Shown: positions 7,742 to 16,136 of the stretch, piece after piece
How the letters are laid out: each line of letters opens with the position of its first letter
How positions within the stretch are numbered: the first letter of the stretch is position 1
Origin: Chloroflexota bacterium
GTDB taxonomy: Bacteria > Chloroflexota > Dehalococcoidia > JACPQK01
Length of the DNA: 64,000 bases
Assembly (NCBI GenBank): GCA_016190505.1
Contig: JACPQM010000046.1
Span: forward strand, 78,463-142,462
Reading direction: 5' to 3'
Made by a program: the position numbers and the translations under genes
The notes under the pieces: generated by a model
What the model was told of the DNA's origin: nothing
Seen by the model: only the letters and a program-made list of their open reading frames with translations
The model's database searches: none

Positions 7742-9493
7742 CTAGATGATGGCGTACTCTTTGTACTCGCCCAACACCTCGCGCATCACATCGCCCACCT
7801 CGCCAATAGTCGCGTAGGCCTGGGCGCACTGGATAAACGCGGGGAAGGTGTTCTGACTCTCGTCTCGCAGGGCCTGATCGAGATTCTTGAGGCTGGCCTT
7901 GACCGCGGCATTGTCGCGCTCGGCGCGCAGGCGCTTGAGCTTGGCGATCTGGTTCTCTTCAGCGATGGCCCGTCGCTCCGGGTCATAAGGGTCTGCGACA
8001 AGCCGAGTGGTGAGCACCTCCAGCTCCTGGTCTCCCGTGAAGGTGTTGACCCCCACTACAACCTCTTCGCCAGTCTCGATCTTCTTATGATGCTCATAGG
8101 CGCTGCGGGCCACCTCCCGCTGAAGGTAGCCGCTCTCGGTGGCGGCGGCTGCCCCGCCCATGCCCTCGATGCGGTCTACCCATTCCCAGACCTCCGCCTC
8201 CACCTCGTCGGTAAGGGACTCCATGAAGTAGGACCCCGCGAAGGGGTCGCGTACCTGGCAAAGCTTGGATTCGTGGTAGAGGATGCGGGCGGCATCCTCA
8301 GCGAGCTGCTGGGACTCCAGGCTCCGGCCCAGCCGGAGGGGCTCGTCGTAGGGAGGCCAGGCGCTCGGCACCTGTCCGGTCATGGCTGCGGCAAACCCGC
8401 CGATGGTGGCCCTAACCAGGTTGTTCAGGGGGCGCTGGGCTTGCATGTCCTCGTGGCCCACCAGGCAGCCCTGGGTGCAACGCAGCAGCCAGCTCTTGGG
8501 GCTCTTGGAGCCGAAGCGCTCGCGCAGTATGCGCGCCCAGATGCGTCGCGAAGCGCGGTGGATGGCGATCTCCCGGAGCACGTCCATGCTCCCGCCCATC
8601 CCGTTGAAAGTGATCTGGGAGGCGAACTCGTCAATGTCCAGACCGGCGTTCACCCCGGCCCGCAGGTACTCGATGCCGTTGGCCATCATGTAGCCGGTGC
8701 ACTGGGCGGCAGTGGCCCCCGCACCGCGCATGTGGGAGGAAATGTTCAGGATGTTCATATTGGGCATGTTCTTGGCGATGAACACGATGCTGTCACGGGT
8801 CAGGCGGAGGGACTGCTTGGGCGGGAAGAGGTACGCCCCCCGGCCGGTGTATTCCTTGAGGATGTCGTTCTGGGGTGTGCCCCGAAGCTTGTCCAGCCCG
8901 ATCCCCCGCTTCTGGGCCAGGGCCACGTACATGGCGATAAAGGCGTTGGCCGGGCCATTGATCGTCATGTTGGTGGCGATACGGTCCAGGTTGCGGTCCC
9001 CCTGGAAAGGCTCGAAGATGGTCTCGTAGTCCGCGAAGCTGCTGACGGCGACCCCCACCTTGCCCACCTCGCCCCGGGCCAGCGGATGGTCTGAGTCGAA
9101 GGCAAACTGGCTGGGCAAATCAAAGGCGAGGTTGGGTCCCACCCGCCAGCCGCGAACGATCATCTGCTTGTAGAAGTCGCGGGTGTCCTCGGCGGTGCCG
9201 TAGCCGGCGTACTGCCCCGCCCGCACCAGGCCGCCTACGGCCAGGGAGCCTCCGCCACCCCGCACAGGACCCGACCCCGGAGGCAAGTCAGCATAGGTGC
9301 CCGCGGTGTAGGGGTACTGGCCGGGGAAGCCCACTTTGTCCAGGAAGTCAAACTCCTTGATGTCCAGGGGCGTGTAGAAGCGGGTGGAGGGTTTGTCCTT
9401 CTTGAATCGCTTCAGGGAGTCGGCCAGGGTGGTCTTCTCCCACTCCTGCTTCTTTCCGGCGAGCTTGTCGAGCCTATCCTTGTCCCACACCAT
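7742..9493 (-). CDS. Methylmalonyl-CoA mutase-type catalytic subunit (acyl-CoA mutase large subunit)
   Basis: A 583-residue TIM-barrel subunit of a coenzyme B12-dependent acyl-CoA mutase, lacking the C-terminal cobalamin domain. Conserved blocks are GQYAGYGTAEDTRDFYK, NLAFDLPSQFAFDSDHP, GTPQNDILKEYTGRG and ISSHMRGAGATAAQ. Tyr95 and Arg218 occupy the positions (Tyr89, Arg207 of Propionibacterium MutB) that select methylmalonyl-CoA over isobutyryl- or 2-hydroxyisobutyryl-CoA. The usual RPWTIRQ stretch just before Tyr95 is replaced by a glycine-rich segment (residues 73-93), so substrate fit may differ. The partner B12-binding subunit is at 4564-4983. No epimerase or chaperone (MeaB) gene is visible in the window. 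Confidence 0.92.
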   Translation of the reverse strand: MVWDKDRLDKLAGKKQEWEKTTLADSLKRFKKDKPSTRFYTPLDIKEFDFLDKVGFPGQYPYTAGTYADLPPGSGPVRGGGGSLAVGGLVRAGQYAGYGTAEDTRDFYKQMIVRGWRVGPNLAFDLPSQFAFDSDHPLARGEVGKVGVAVSSFADYETIFEPFQGDRNLDRIATNMTINGPANAFIAMYVALAQKRGIGLDKLRGTPQNDILKEYTGRGAYLFPPKQSLRLTRDSIVFIAKNMPNMNILNISSHMRGAGATAAQCTGYMMANGIEYLRAGVNAGLDIDEFASQITFNGMGGSMDVLREIAIHRASRRIWARILRERFGSKSPKSWLLRCTQGCLVGHEDMQAQRPLNNLVRATIGGFAAAMTGQVPSAWPPYDEPLRLGRSLESQQLAEDAARILYHESKLCQVRDPFAGSYFMESLTDEVEAEVWEWVDRIEGMGGAAAATESGYLQREVARSAYEHHKKIETGEEVVVGVNTFTGDQELEVLTTRLVADPYDPERRAIAEENQIAKLKRLRAERDNAAVKASLKNLDQALRDESQNTFPAFIQCAQAYATIGEVGDVMREVLGEYKEYAII

Positions 9494-9616
9494 TAACCTC
9501 CATTAGAACCATAAGAGGGCGACGGCGTCGCCCTGACTCAAATGACTGACCGGGTTTCGATGCCCCTTTATTTAAGGCACGGAGATAGGCCTTGTCAAGG
9601 GGTAAGGGTTCGGGCA

Positions 9617-10843
9617 TTAATGGTGTAGCCAGCCCAGGTGGGGCAGGCGGTTGTTGTCGAAGCTCACTTTGCGGGGTATGGGTTCCAACACCAGGGGATA
9701 GCCGAAGTCAGGGGTGGGCCAGCCGTAGCGCCGCCGCTTCATGATGTTATGGACGGCGGCGTGCTTGTGGCGATAGTATCCCCCGGTCAAGGTAAGGTAG
9801 TAGGGGTCAGCGGGGTGAGTCCTGAGACAGCCTGCGGCCTCAGCCCCCTGGACCAGTTCCTCCCCCCGAGGCGTGCGCACGAGAAGGGTGCACCAGCCCT
9901 GGTGCATGTCCTCGCCCTCCAGGGCGGGGCCCCAGTAGTCGCCCACGGAAACGTCGGCCAGCTCGCTGGTCCAGTCGTAGCACATCAGGCAGCGGTCGCG
10001 GCAGAAGAAGCGCATGAAGAAGGCAGACGTGGACTCCCCACCCGGCAGGGACATATCCCGGCCATCCCTGGCCACCACGTAGAAGTTACCATGGGGCTGG
10101 CCGTGGCGGTACTCCACGTGGGCTATTTCGTCCAGGGACTCAAGTCCCATACGCTCCAAAATCAGGAGCTCCGTGGCCCTGGTGTAGTAGTTGGAGTAGC
10201 AGAACAGGCCGATCTGGAAAGCCACACCCTGGCTGGCCCGGTGTTTGGGCTGGCGGAGCTGGAGGAGGCGCAGGCCGTGGTGGTGGCAGCCCACGCCCAC
10301 GCAGGCCACCCGCCGTCCGCCCCGACCGGAGAGGGCAGGTAACAGGCTGGCGTTGGTGGGGATGGCCTGCTGTTTGGTCTGGGCCGCCCGGAGCACGGCC
10401 TCACGGTCGGTGGCAATGGCCGGGCGTGCCCGCCAGGGCTCCGCGGGGTCCATTTCCCCTACTGTCGCCCTGGCAATAAGCCCCCGGTCCAGGGCATACA
10501 ACAGTAGCGCACTCACCACGCCGCCGGCGGCGGCCACCTGTCGCACGGCTGGGTCGGTCGCCTGGCCCGCCAGGCAGGTCCGATAGATGCCCAGTAGCTC
10601 GGTGCGGGGGTCGCGCTGGCGGCCAAAGACCATCTGGTCCAACTGGGGCAGAGGTATGTCCCGGCCGGGGCAAGCTTCATAGCACAGACCGCAGGCAGTA
10701 CAGCGGCCCTCGAGGACCGGCTCAGGCTCGTGGTCAACAAAACGAAAGACCACGCCCTTGGTGGGGCAGACTCCCGCACACATCCCGCAGACGGTGCACA
10801 GCCCGCGCCCGATGACGTCCCTGTGGAGGTCCTGAAAGTCCAT
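9617..10843 (-). CDS. Coenzyme F420 hydrogenase/dehydrogenase beta-subunit (FrhB) family iron-sulfur protein
   Basis: Two ferredoxin-type [4Fe-4S] motifs lie at the N-terminus (CTVCGMCAGVCP and CTACGLCYEACP), followed by FrhB domains with AAGGVVSALLLYAL, CVGVGCHHHGLRLL and CYDWTSELADVSVGDYWG, the last typical of the C-terminal cluster region. Members oxidise or reduce F420, or pass electrons to partner oxidoreductases via FAD and iron-sulfur clusters in the cytosol. I chose ATG 10843 with GGAGAC upstream; a TTG at 10861 is an alternative. The gene lies upstream of, and in the same direction as, the mutase gene, with 123 bp between them containing AT-rich sequence that may hold the mutase promoter. 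The partner is unknown. Confidence 0.9.
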   Translation of the reverse strand: MDFQDLHRDVIGRGLCTVCGMCAGVCPTKGVVFRFVDHEPEPVLEGRCTACGLCYEACPGRDIPLPQLDQMVFGRQRDPRTELLGIYRTCLAGQATDPAVRQVAAAGGVVSALLLYALDRGLIARATVGEMDPAEPWRARPAIATDREAVLRAAQTKQQAIPTNASLLPALSGRGGRRVACVGVGCHHHGLRLLQLRQPKHRASQGVAFQIGLFCYSNYYTRATELLILERMGLESLDEIAHVEYRHGQPHGNFYVVARDGRDMSLPGGESTSAFFMRFFCRDRCLMCYDWTSELADVSVGDYWGPALEGEDMHQGWCTLLVRTPRGEELVQGAEAAGCLRTHPADPYYLTLTGGYYRHKHAAVHNIMKRRRYGWPTPDFGYPLVLEPIPRKVSFDNNRLPHLGWLHH

Positions 10844-11067
10844 GCCTGTCTCCGAAAACAAACGTGAACCGATTATAGAAGGCAGATGCTACCCGCGTCA
10901 AACGCGTAGGGCATCCTTACCAACGTATACTGGTGCTTGTTCTCACAACCAAATCTATGCTAACTCCCACCGTTTCCCCACCCAATCTCCACCACAAGAC
11001 CACGACAACGGCTACACTGGTTACCGTCGGCGGAGAGCATCCTGGCAAAGAAAAGGGAGGTACCATC

Positions 11068-11301
11068 ATGAGGAAGTTTCTATTTGTCTCAGTCATGGCG
11101 CTGGTGCTGGCCGTGGCAGCGCTCACCGGCAGCGCCCGGGTTACCCAGGCGTATGTTAGCTGGAGCATGTCCGACCTGGGGCCCATGGCCACAAGGGCCG
11201 AGGACACGGGCAACATCCCACAGCACGTGTTGGATAAGGTCGTGGCAACGCCGGTCCAGTCGGTATCCACGGATAAGGGCGGGACGAACACCCACAAGTA
11301 A
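11068..11301 (+). CDS. Small exported peptide, unknown
   Basis: ATG 11068 follows GGGAGG at 7 nt, giving 77 residues beginning MRKFLFVSVMALVLAVAALTGSARVTQA, a clear Sec signal peptide with a likely cut after TQA. The mature part (about 49 residues, AYVSWSMSDLGPMATRAED...) has no cysteines or known domain. It ends 63 bp before the start of the histidine kinase gene on the same strand, so co-transcription is likely and it might be a ligand or regulator of that kinase. This is inference only; no family is recognised. Confidence 0.6.
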   Translation: MRKFLFVSVMALVLAVAALTGSARVTQAYVSWSMSDLGPMATRAEDTGNIPQHVLDKVVATPVQSVSTDKGGTNTHK

Positions 11302-11364
11302 GGCCCCGGTGAACAGCATGTTTCATCCGGTGGCCTGGTAGCGGGCGAGGAAGTGGGGAGAGCC

Positions 11365-12870
11365 ATGGGGAGCGAGCGCAAGACGGCTGCCAGGATCGGG
11401 GGCCGAGTGACGGCTTACGTCGTGGGCACGGCGTGCCTGGCCGTATTCGCTCTGGCCTTCGCCTTCTGGCTGGAAGGGGCCCCGGGCGCCAGCGTCTGGC
11501 TGTGGGGCGCGGTATTGTGCCTCGTTGTGCTGCTGGCGCAGGGGTTCCCCGTCCACTGGTCTCCCCGCCGCAGGGCGGACATCAGCACCGCCCCACTGTT
11601 CGCTGGGGCACTTCTCTTGCCCATACCGGTGGCGATGTTGGCCGGAGCCGTGGCCGCAGTCGCCTCCGGGGTGTGGCGGCGCGGGCCCCCGGCGGAGACC
11701 GTGTTCTCCGCCGGAGCGGTGGTCCTGAATGTCGGCCCTGCCGCCCTCCTGTTCCACCGGCTGGCCCCAGGCGGACTAGTGGCCGCGGCAGGCTCGGGCC
11801 CGGGCCTGGTGGCGGTGATGGCCGCCGCCGGGGCATTCTACCTGGCCAACACCTCGGTGGTGGCGGGGATAGTTTCCGTCCAACTGGACAGGGGTTTTGC
11901 CCCTGTATGGCTGGACATGCACCGCCAGGTAGGCGCGGTAGAGGTAGTCCTGTTCGCCCTGGGCTTCCTGGCCGCCTTGCTGGCCATGTCCGAGCCCTGG
12001 GCGCTGGCCCTGGTCGCGGTGCCGCTAGGCCTGTCCTACCACTTGCTCCAGGGCGTTGCCCAGAAGGCCGCCCTGAGCAACACCCTGGAGCAGCAGTTAA
12101 AACAGCTCAAGGCCTACGAGGCCGAGCTGGTGCAAGCGGCCAAGCTCAGCTCTGTGGGCACCCTGGCCAGCGGCGTGGCCCATGAGATCAACAACCCCCT
12201 GTTCGTCATCATGGGCCGCGCCGAGATGCTGCTCCAGTGTGCCGACACCTACTTCAAAACGGACAAGGCCAAACAGCACGTCGAGGTCATCCACGACATG
12301 GGCAAACGCATCGAGGGCATCGTGGGCAGCCTTCTGGGCTACTCCCGCTGCCGCGAGGAGGCCGGCCCCGTGGACCTGAACGATGCCGCCGAGGAGGTCC
12401 TGCTCCTGGTGGAGCACGAGTTGCGTACCCACGAGGTGTCCGTAGCTACCGAGTGGAGCGCGCGGCCGCCGCTGGTGTGGGGCAACCGCAGCGAGTTACA
12501 GCAGGTGTGCATGAACCTGGTCATCAATGCCAAGGACGCCATGCCTGAAGGTGGCTCCCTCACCCTGCGCACCGCCGCCGTAAACGGCAATGTATCCCTG
12601 GCCGTGGCCGACAGTGGCGTGGGCATGACCAGGGAGACTATCGGGCACCTGTTCGAGCCGTTCTACACCACCAAGGAGCCCGGCAAGGGCACCGGGTTGG
12701 GCCTGTACCTGAGCCAGCGGATTGTGGAGCGCCACCACGGCCACATCGCGGTGACCAGCGAGATAGGCCAGGGCACGCAGTTCGAGGTGGTGCTACCCCG
12801 CCTGGCCACGGAGGACTCTACGCTGGCCCCGGTTTCTGGTAGCGATAGCCTACACCTCGTACGGTCCTGA
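11365..12870 (+). CDS. Membrane-bound sensor histidine kinase
   Basis: About 501 residues from ATG 11365 (GGGGAG upstream; a GTG at 11353 is the alternative). The N-terminal ~230 residues hold six to seven hydrophobic helices without a large external loop. A linker coiled coil (LEQQLKQLKAYEAELVQAAK) leads to HisKA with the phospho-acceptor His in GVAHEINNPLFV. The HATPase has the N-box LVINAKDAM, G1 box VADSGVGM, F-box FEPFYTTK and G2 GTGLGLYLS. Kinases with HEINNP and this layout (NtrB/AtoS-like) usually phosphorylate response regulators in the cytosol. Its 3' end overlaps the 3' end of the convergent response regulator gene by 53 bp, and that protein is the most likely partner. Confidence 0.93.
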   Translation: MGSERKTAARIGGRVTAYVVGTACLAVFALAFAFWLEGAPGASVWLWGAVLCLVVLLAQGFPVHWSPRRRADISTAPLFAGALLLPIPVAMLAGAVAAVASGVWRRGPPAETVFSAGAVVLNVGPAALLFHRLAPGGLVAAAGSGPGLVAVMAAAGAFYLANTSVVAGIVSVQLDRGFAPVWLDMHRQVGAVEVVLFALGFLAALLAMSEPWALALVAVPLGLSYHLLQGVAQKAALSNTLEQQLKQLKAYEAELVQAAKLSSVGTLASGVAHEINNPLFVIMGRAEMLLQCADTYFKTDKAKQHVEVIHDMGKRIEGIVGSLLGYSRCREEAGPVDLNDAAEEVLLLVEHELRTHEVSVATEWSARPPLVWGNRSELQQVCMNLVINAKDAMPEGGSLTLRTAAVNGNVSLAVADSGVGMTRETIGHLFEPFYTTKEPGKGTGLGLYLSQRIVERHHGHIAVTSEIGQGTQFEVVLPRLATEDSTLAPVSGSDSLHLVRS

Positions 12871-13516
12871 TCAGCCCCCCCTCTTCCGGGTCGTCCCCTA
12901 GCTTCTGGCGCAGCTTGCTCACATACCACTTCAGGCTGTCAGGGTCGGTGTACTCCACACCCCACACCCGGTCCAGGAGCTGGTCCTTGGTCACGATGCG
13001 GTCGGCGTTCTGGACGAGCACACTGAGCAGCTTGAACTCGGTGGGCGTCAGGTCCACCCTAGACCCACGCACGCTCACCTCATGCTTCGGCCAGTCTATG
13101 GAGAGAGCGCTGTCCTGATAGGCCAGGTCCCCCTCCGGCGTGGGGGACATCCGGAAGCGCCGCAGGGCGGCCTGCACCCTGGCCTCCAGCTCCTTCATGC
13201 CCACGGGCTTGGTGATGTAATCGTCACCACCCTGGCTGAAACCGCGCAGCTTGTCCATCTCCTGCCCTTTGGCACTGAGAAACAGGATGGGCACGTTGGA
13301 CACCTCGCGAATGCGCCGGCACAGCTCAATGCCATCCAACTTGGGCATGGCCACGTCAATGATGGCCAGGTGGGGCTGGTTCTGAAAGAACTCCTTGAGG
13401 CCGGCCAGCCCGTCGCCCGCCGTGAAGACGGTATAGCCGGCATTCCGCAGGTACTCCGATAGCAGCTCGATCACTGCCGGGTCGTCGTCCACTACCAGTA
13501 TCTTGTCCTGTCTCAC
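12818..13516 (-). CDS. OmpR/PhoB-family response regulator
   Basis: A 232-residue regulator. The receiver domain has acidic pocket ILVVDDDPA, phospho-acceptor Asp in LAIIDVAMPKLDG, Thr/Ser switch LFLSAKG and Lys in YITKPVG. The C-terminal winged helix (about 135-230) has LTPTEFKLLSVLVQNADRIV and the recognition helix DPDSLKWYVSKLRQKLG. It binds DNA, probably as a dimer after phosphorylation. It is convergent with, and overlaps by 53 bp, the histidine kinase gene, an unusual layout for a cognate pair. The divergent exported-protein gene at 13636 shares its upstream region and is a plausible target. Confidence 0.95.
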   Translation of the reverse strand: MRQDKILVVDDDPAVIELLSEYLRNAGYTVFTAGDGLAGLKEFFQNQPHLAIIDVAMPKLDGIELCRRIREVSNVPILFLSAKGQEMDKLRGFSQGGDDYITKPVGMKELEARVQAALRRFRMSPTPEGDLAYQDSALSIDWPKHEVSVRGSRVDLTPTEFKLLSVLVQNADRIVTKDQLLDRVWGVEYTDPDSLKWYVSKLRQKLGDDPEEGGLIRTVRGVGYRYQKPGPA

Positions 13517-13635
13517 GTGCGACCCCCTATCCTGCGGGTGGGCGCCCAGACTCCCACCGTGTTCGCCCGATTCCCCAACGGTCTGACAACAGAAGCATAT
13601 TACCAGCCTGCTAGTTTTATGGCTAGGAGGGAGCC

Positions 13636-14244
13636 ATGAAACAGCAGCCTTTTGGCATACCTGTTGGCACGAGCCGTTGGTCGCGGTGGCAACGGAGGGG
13701 GTTATGGGGCGCGCTCCACGCGGCGCTGCTGAGAGGCACCATTACAGTCTTTGGCCGCCGCGTCGGGGTGTGGGCAGTGGCCCTGGGCATGGCCATAGCG
13801 GCGGCAGGGGTGACTGGCGCCGCCCAGGCAGCCGTCGGGGACGCCAACCTGGTAGTGTCCCAGGCCCTACTGGTGCTGAGCGGCAACGTCACTGGCGCTT
13901 CCGAGGCCGTCTTCACCGTGTCCGACGACGGGACATCCTTCAGCACGGCGGCCTCCGCCTGGACCGGCAGCCGCTACCACATCAACATCGCCCTGGGCAA
14001 CAGATCGGACAGCACGCTGGTAGCGGACCTGACCGTGGACGCGCCCGAAGGGCTAAGTATCCGCGTGGCCGGCGCCGATGGCGTGACCGGCGTGGCCCCC
14101 TTTGGCGAAAAGACCTGGAAGCTGGTGGTTGCGCCCACCGAGTCCGACCACACCCCAGACCTGACCATCACGGTGAAGGTCTCGGAGACCATGCCTCCGG
14201 GCTTTTACACCATCAAGATGAACCTGGACCAGGCAGAGTACTAG
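13636..14244 (+). CDS. Exported protein with beta-rich domain, unknown
   Basis: 202 residues from ATG 13636 behind AGGAGGGAG. A 38-residue basic N-region precedes a hydrophobic segment (VGVWAVALGMAIAAAGVTGAAQA) that looks like a long signal peptide cut after AQA near residue 67. The mature part (NLVVSQALLVLSGNVTGASEAVF... to ...PPGFYTIKMNLDQAEY) alternates strands like an immunoglobulin-like or CARDB-like domain involved in extracellular binding. It is transcribed divergently from the response regulator, 119 bp apart, so that regulator may control it. No specific family is recognised. Confidence 0.7.
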   Translation: MKQQPFGIPVGTSRWSRWQRRGLWGALHAALLRGTITVFGRRVGVWAVALGMAIAAAGVTGAAQAAVGDANLVVSQALLVLSGNVTGASEAVFTVSDDGTSFSTAASAWTGSRYHINIALGNRSDSTLVADLTVDAPEGLSIRVAGADGVTGVAPFGEKTWKLVVAPTESDHTPDLTITVKVSETMPPGFYTIKMNLDQAEY

Positions 14245-14293
14245 GGGAAACCGGAGACTTGTTGACCACCACCCCAGCCTGTGGAAGCGGCAG

Positions 14294-14650
14294 TTACTTG
14301 AGCAAGCCTGGGACTGCAACCAGCCGCCGCCGCACCGGGTCCACCGCCAGATGGAAAAGTTCAAGGGTGCTGGCTCCCAATAGTGATCGGGCGCCTTCAG
14401 GCCCAAAGACGACGGCAGTTGTGCGCTCCCGCCCATCCAGTCGGATGCGGATCTCGCCCACATCGTACTCCTCCACCCGCTCATCGGCCAGCTCGAACCT
14501 CTGACGCTCCACAGGAACCACACCCAGTGCAAGGAGCATGTCCCGCGGGAGCATGGTGTCACTGGAACCCGTGTCCAACAACGCTTCCACCTCGATGAAC
14601 CGGCGCCCCGCCGGGTCCCCTACCTGAAGCCTAACTGAGAACGTGCGCAT
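14294..14650 (-). CDS. Clan AA (retropepsin-like) aspartic protease
   Basis: 118 residues from ATG 14650. The catalytic motif is LLDTGSSDTMLP (Asp near residue 25), followed by a hydrophobic flap region, VGEIRIRLDGRE and a C-terminal ARSLLGASTLELFHLAVDP segment matching the LLG-x-xxL-x6-D ending of bacterial single-domain aspartyl proteases, which work as homodimers. An upstream TTG (14671) would add seven residues and lacks a better ribosome site. No membrane segment is present. The neighbours (exported protein, repeat) do not indicate a substrate. Confidence 0.82.
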   Translation of the reverse strand: MRTFSVRLQVGDPAGRRFIEVEALLDTGSSDTMLPRDMLLALGVVPVERQRFELADERVEEYDVGEIRIRLDGRERTTAVVFGPEGARSLLGASTLELFHLAVDPVRRRLVAVPGLLK

Positions 14651-14690
14651 AGCAGGGAGAGTATAGCACAAGGCATCCTAGCCATATTCG

Positions 14691-14765
14691 TAGGGTGGGT
14701 GAAGTGAAACGTAACCCACCACAGGCGCTGGAAGGTGGGTTCCGCTGCGCTACACCCACCCTACA
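14691..14765. repeat. 75-bp dispersed imperfect palindrome, GTAGGGTGGGT...ACCCACCCTAC (copy 1)
   Basis: Begins GTAGGGTGGGTGAAG and ends GCTACACCCACCCTAC, with inner AACCCACC and GGTGGGTT arms. A near-identical copy lies at 15231-15305 and a half copy at 34152-34183. Confidence 0.85.
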
Positions 14766-14848
14766 CACCTCAGTCGGAATGTGGGGCACGTTTGTGGTAA
14801 CGTATATGTGTTCGGGCCACCAAAGACAGTAATAAAGGGTGGGGAAGC

Positions 14849-15070
14849 ATGGCTCATGTAAAGAAGGTCTATCAGGTTTCCGATCCGGCCTTGGTGCTGC
14901 GTCTACAGGCCCTGGCCGAGCCCGAGGTTGCATCCTATATCGCATCCCTCAAGAAGCGGTTCAACAGGTATGCCATGCCCATTGATGAAGCCCGGAAGGT
15001 CGTAGACTCTGCGATGGGGACAAGGACATTGACCGAACTGCTACACGAGGCACGGGAGCAGGCAGAATAG
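14849..15070 (+). CDS. Putative antitoxin of a VapC-type pair
   Basis: A 73-residue basic/acidic helical protein (MAHVKKVYQVSDPALVLRLQALAEP...), ATG 14849 with GGGGAAGC upstream. It ends 3 bp before an ORF that starts like a PIN-domain toxin (MPVFYIETSALVKRY). Size, spacing and order fit a VapB-type antitoxin, although the DNA-binding fold is not clearly identifiable. The antitoxin reading frame is intact while the toxin is broken, so it may now act only as an orphan regulator or as protection against related toxins. Confidence 0.55.
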   Translation: MAHVKKVYQVSDPALVLRLQALAEPEVASYIASLKKRFNRYAMPIDEARKVVDSAMGTRTLTELLHEAREQAE

Positions 15071-15073
15071 GTC

Positions 15074-15230
15074 ATGCCAGTCTTCTATATTGAAACATCC
15101 GCGCTGGTGAAGCGCTACCGCACCGAAAAAGGGCTGTGTGTCTCGACGTGCTTGACCCCGAAGCCGAGGGCGCCAGCGAGCAACTACGGCACCTCAGATC
15201 ACGGTCAATTCGCGGGCCTAGCATGTAGCT
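15074..15230 (+). pseudogene. VapC-like PIN toxin, truncated and frameshifted
   Basis: The first 20 codons read MPVFYIETSALVKRYRTEKG, the standard PIN start with catalytic Asp here replaced by Glu in IETSAL. After GG the frame is lost: a neighbouring frame gives DVLDPEAEGASEQLRHL. The gene is then cut off by the 75-bp palindromic repeat at 15231. The remaining three acidic residues of the PIN active site are absent, so no toxin activity is expected. Confidence 0.6.
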
Positions 15231-15305
15231 GTAGGGTGGGTGAAGCAAAGCTAAACCCACCACACGCGCTGAAAGGTGGGTTCCGCTGCGCTACACCCAC
15301 CCTAC
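15231..15305. repeat. 75-bp dispersed imperfect palindrome (copy 2)
   Basis: Same ends and length as 14691-14765 with only a few differences. It abuts the broken PIN toxin gene on one side and overlaps the last codon of the 15302-16027 gene on the other, so it probably truncated the toxin. Confidence 0.85.
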
Positions 15306-16027
15306 GAACCGGCAATACTCCTACTTCCTTCATATGTTGAATACTCTCGAAACACCCCTTTAGCTTCGCCAACGAGGTAGAGTTTTGCAAACCTTAAGTC
15401 TAGGTTCAATATTTCGCCTCTGACAAAAACGTCGAGCCTCTCGTGATCAATGACTTTTTGGAAAGGCGGCGTATCGTCGAAGAAGATAACTAGAGAAGTA
15501 TTGGCAGGGTAATCTCTGTGCTCTTTCTTTTGTGCGGCAATCAGAATCCTGCGCAGTTCAGTCTTTACTCGTTCTTCCACTGACGTAGCCTCGGGCGGTA
15601 CTGAAACAGTTCGATTCTTATTTGTACCCTGCTTGATGACAGTAGCGTATGGGAACACGAAACCCTTTCTCAAGAGTTCGCACCTGCGCCAATAATCGTT
15701 TTCACCCTCATGAGCCTGGGTTACCTCAAGATAACTCGTAGAATGAGGCTCGGTTCTTGAATCGGTTACTACCGCATCATAGTTTTGGTTACCAACGACC
15801 GGCTGCAAATGAACTTGGTTGGTATCTCCAAACTTGTGCTCGCCAAATATCGCTAGAGGACGAACTTCCTCGACAAGCTGCTTGATAAGGCCCTTCTGTA
15901 ATCTGAAATCTTGTATGCCTTCCGGGGTAGAGCAAATCTGATCTACCTTTTGTATTAGCCAATCCCATAGTTCAGAAGGGGTTCTTGCCTTTTGGAGCTC
16001 TTGATTACTGACGTGTTCGTTTGGCAT
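15302..16027 (-). CDS. Hypothetical protein, possible PD-(D/E)xK nuclease-like
   Basis: 241 residues from ATG 16027 (a TTG nine bases upstream is the other option). Base composition is visibly more AT-rich than the surrounding genes, a sign of transfer. Residues ~85-105 contain YDAVVTDSRT followed by SYLEVTQAHEGENDYWRR. A D...(E)xQ arrangement of this sort occurs in some PD-(D/E)xK enzymes, but this is a weak inference. A second block VIFFDDTPPFQKVIDHERLD follows. It overlaps the end of a broken hicA gene. No confident family; possibly a defence or repair accessory protein. Confidence 0.55.
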   Translation of the reverse strand: MPNEHVSNQELQKARTPSELWDWLIQKVDQICSTPEGIQDFRLQKGLIKQLVEEVRPLAIFGEHKFGDTNQVHLQPVVGNQNYDAVVTDSRTEPHSTSYLEVTQAHEGENDYWRRCELLRKGFVFPYATVIKQGTNKNRTVSVPPEATSVEERVKTELRRILIAAQKKEHRDYPANTSLVIFFDDTPPFQKVIDHERLDVFVRGEILNLDLRFAKLYLVGEAKGVFREYSTYEGSRSIAGS

Positions 16028-16136
16028 AGATAACAAGCGGACTGAGGTGGCTACCCTTCTGTCTGAGTGGTACGAAACCGAGACGGAGCAACATTTTGTC
16101 TACGTCGGTGAAGCGCACTACCGGCAGCCGGGTCAC
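16005..16136 (-). pseudogene. HicA toxin remnant, truncated just after the catalytic histidine
   Basis: A 43-codon frame starts at GTG 16136, overlapping the hicB stop as GTGA, the usual translational coupling. It reads VTRLPVVRFTDVDKMLLRLG then FVPLRQKGSH, an excellent match to HicA N-termini ending at the catalytic His of GSH. It then switches to unrelated sequence (LSPLVIYAKRTRQ) and stops. The dsRBD-like C-terminal half of the mRNA interferase is missing, so the toxin is presumably dead. Confidence 0.72.
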
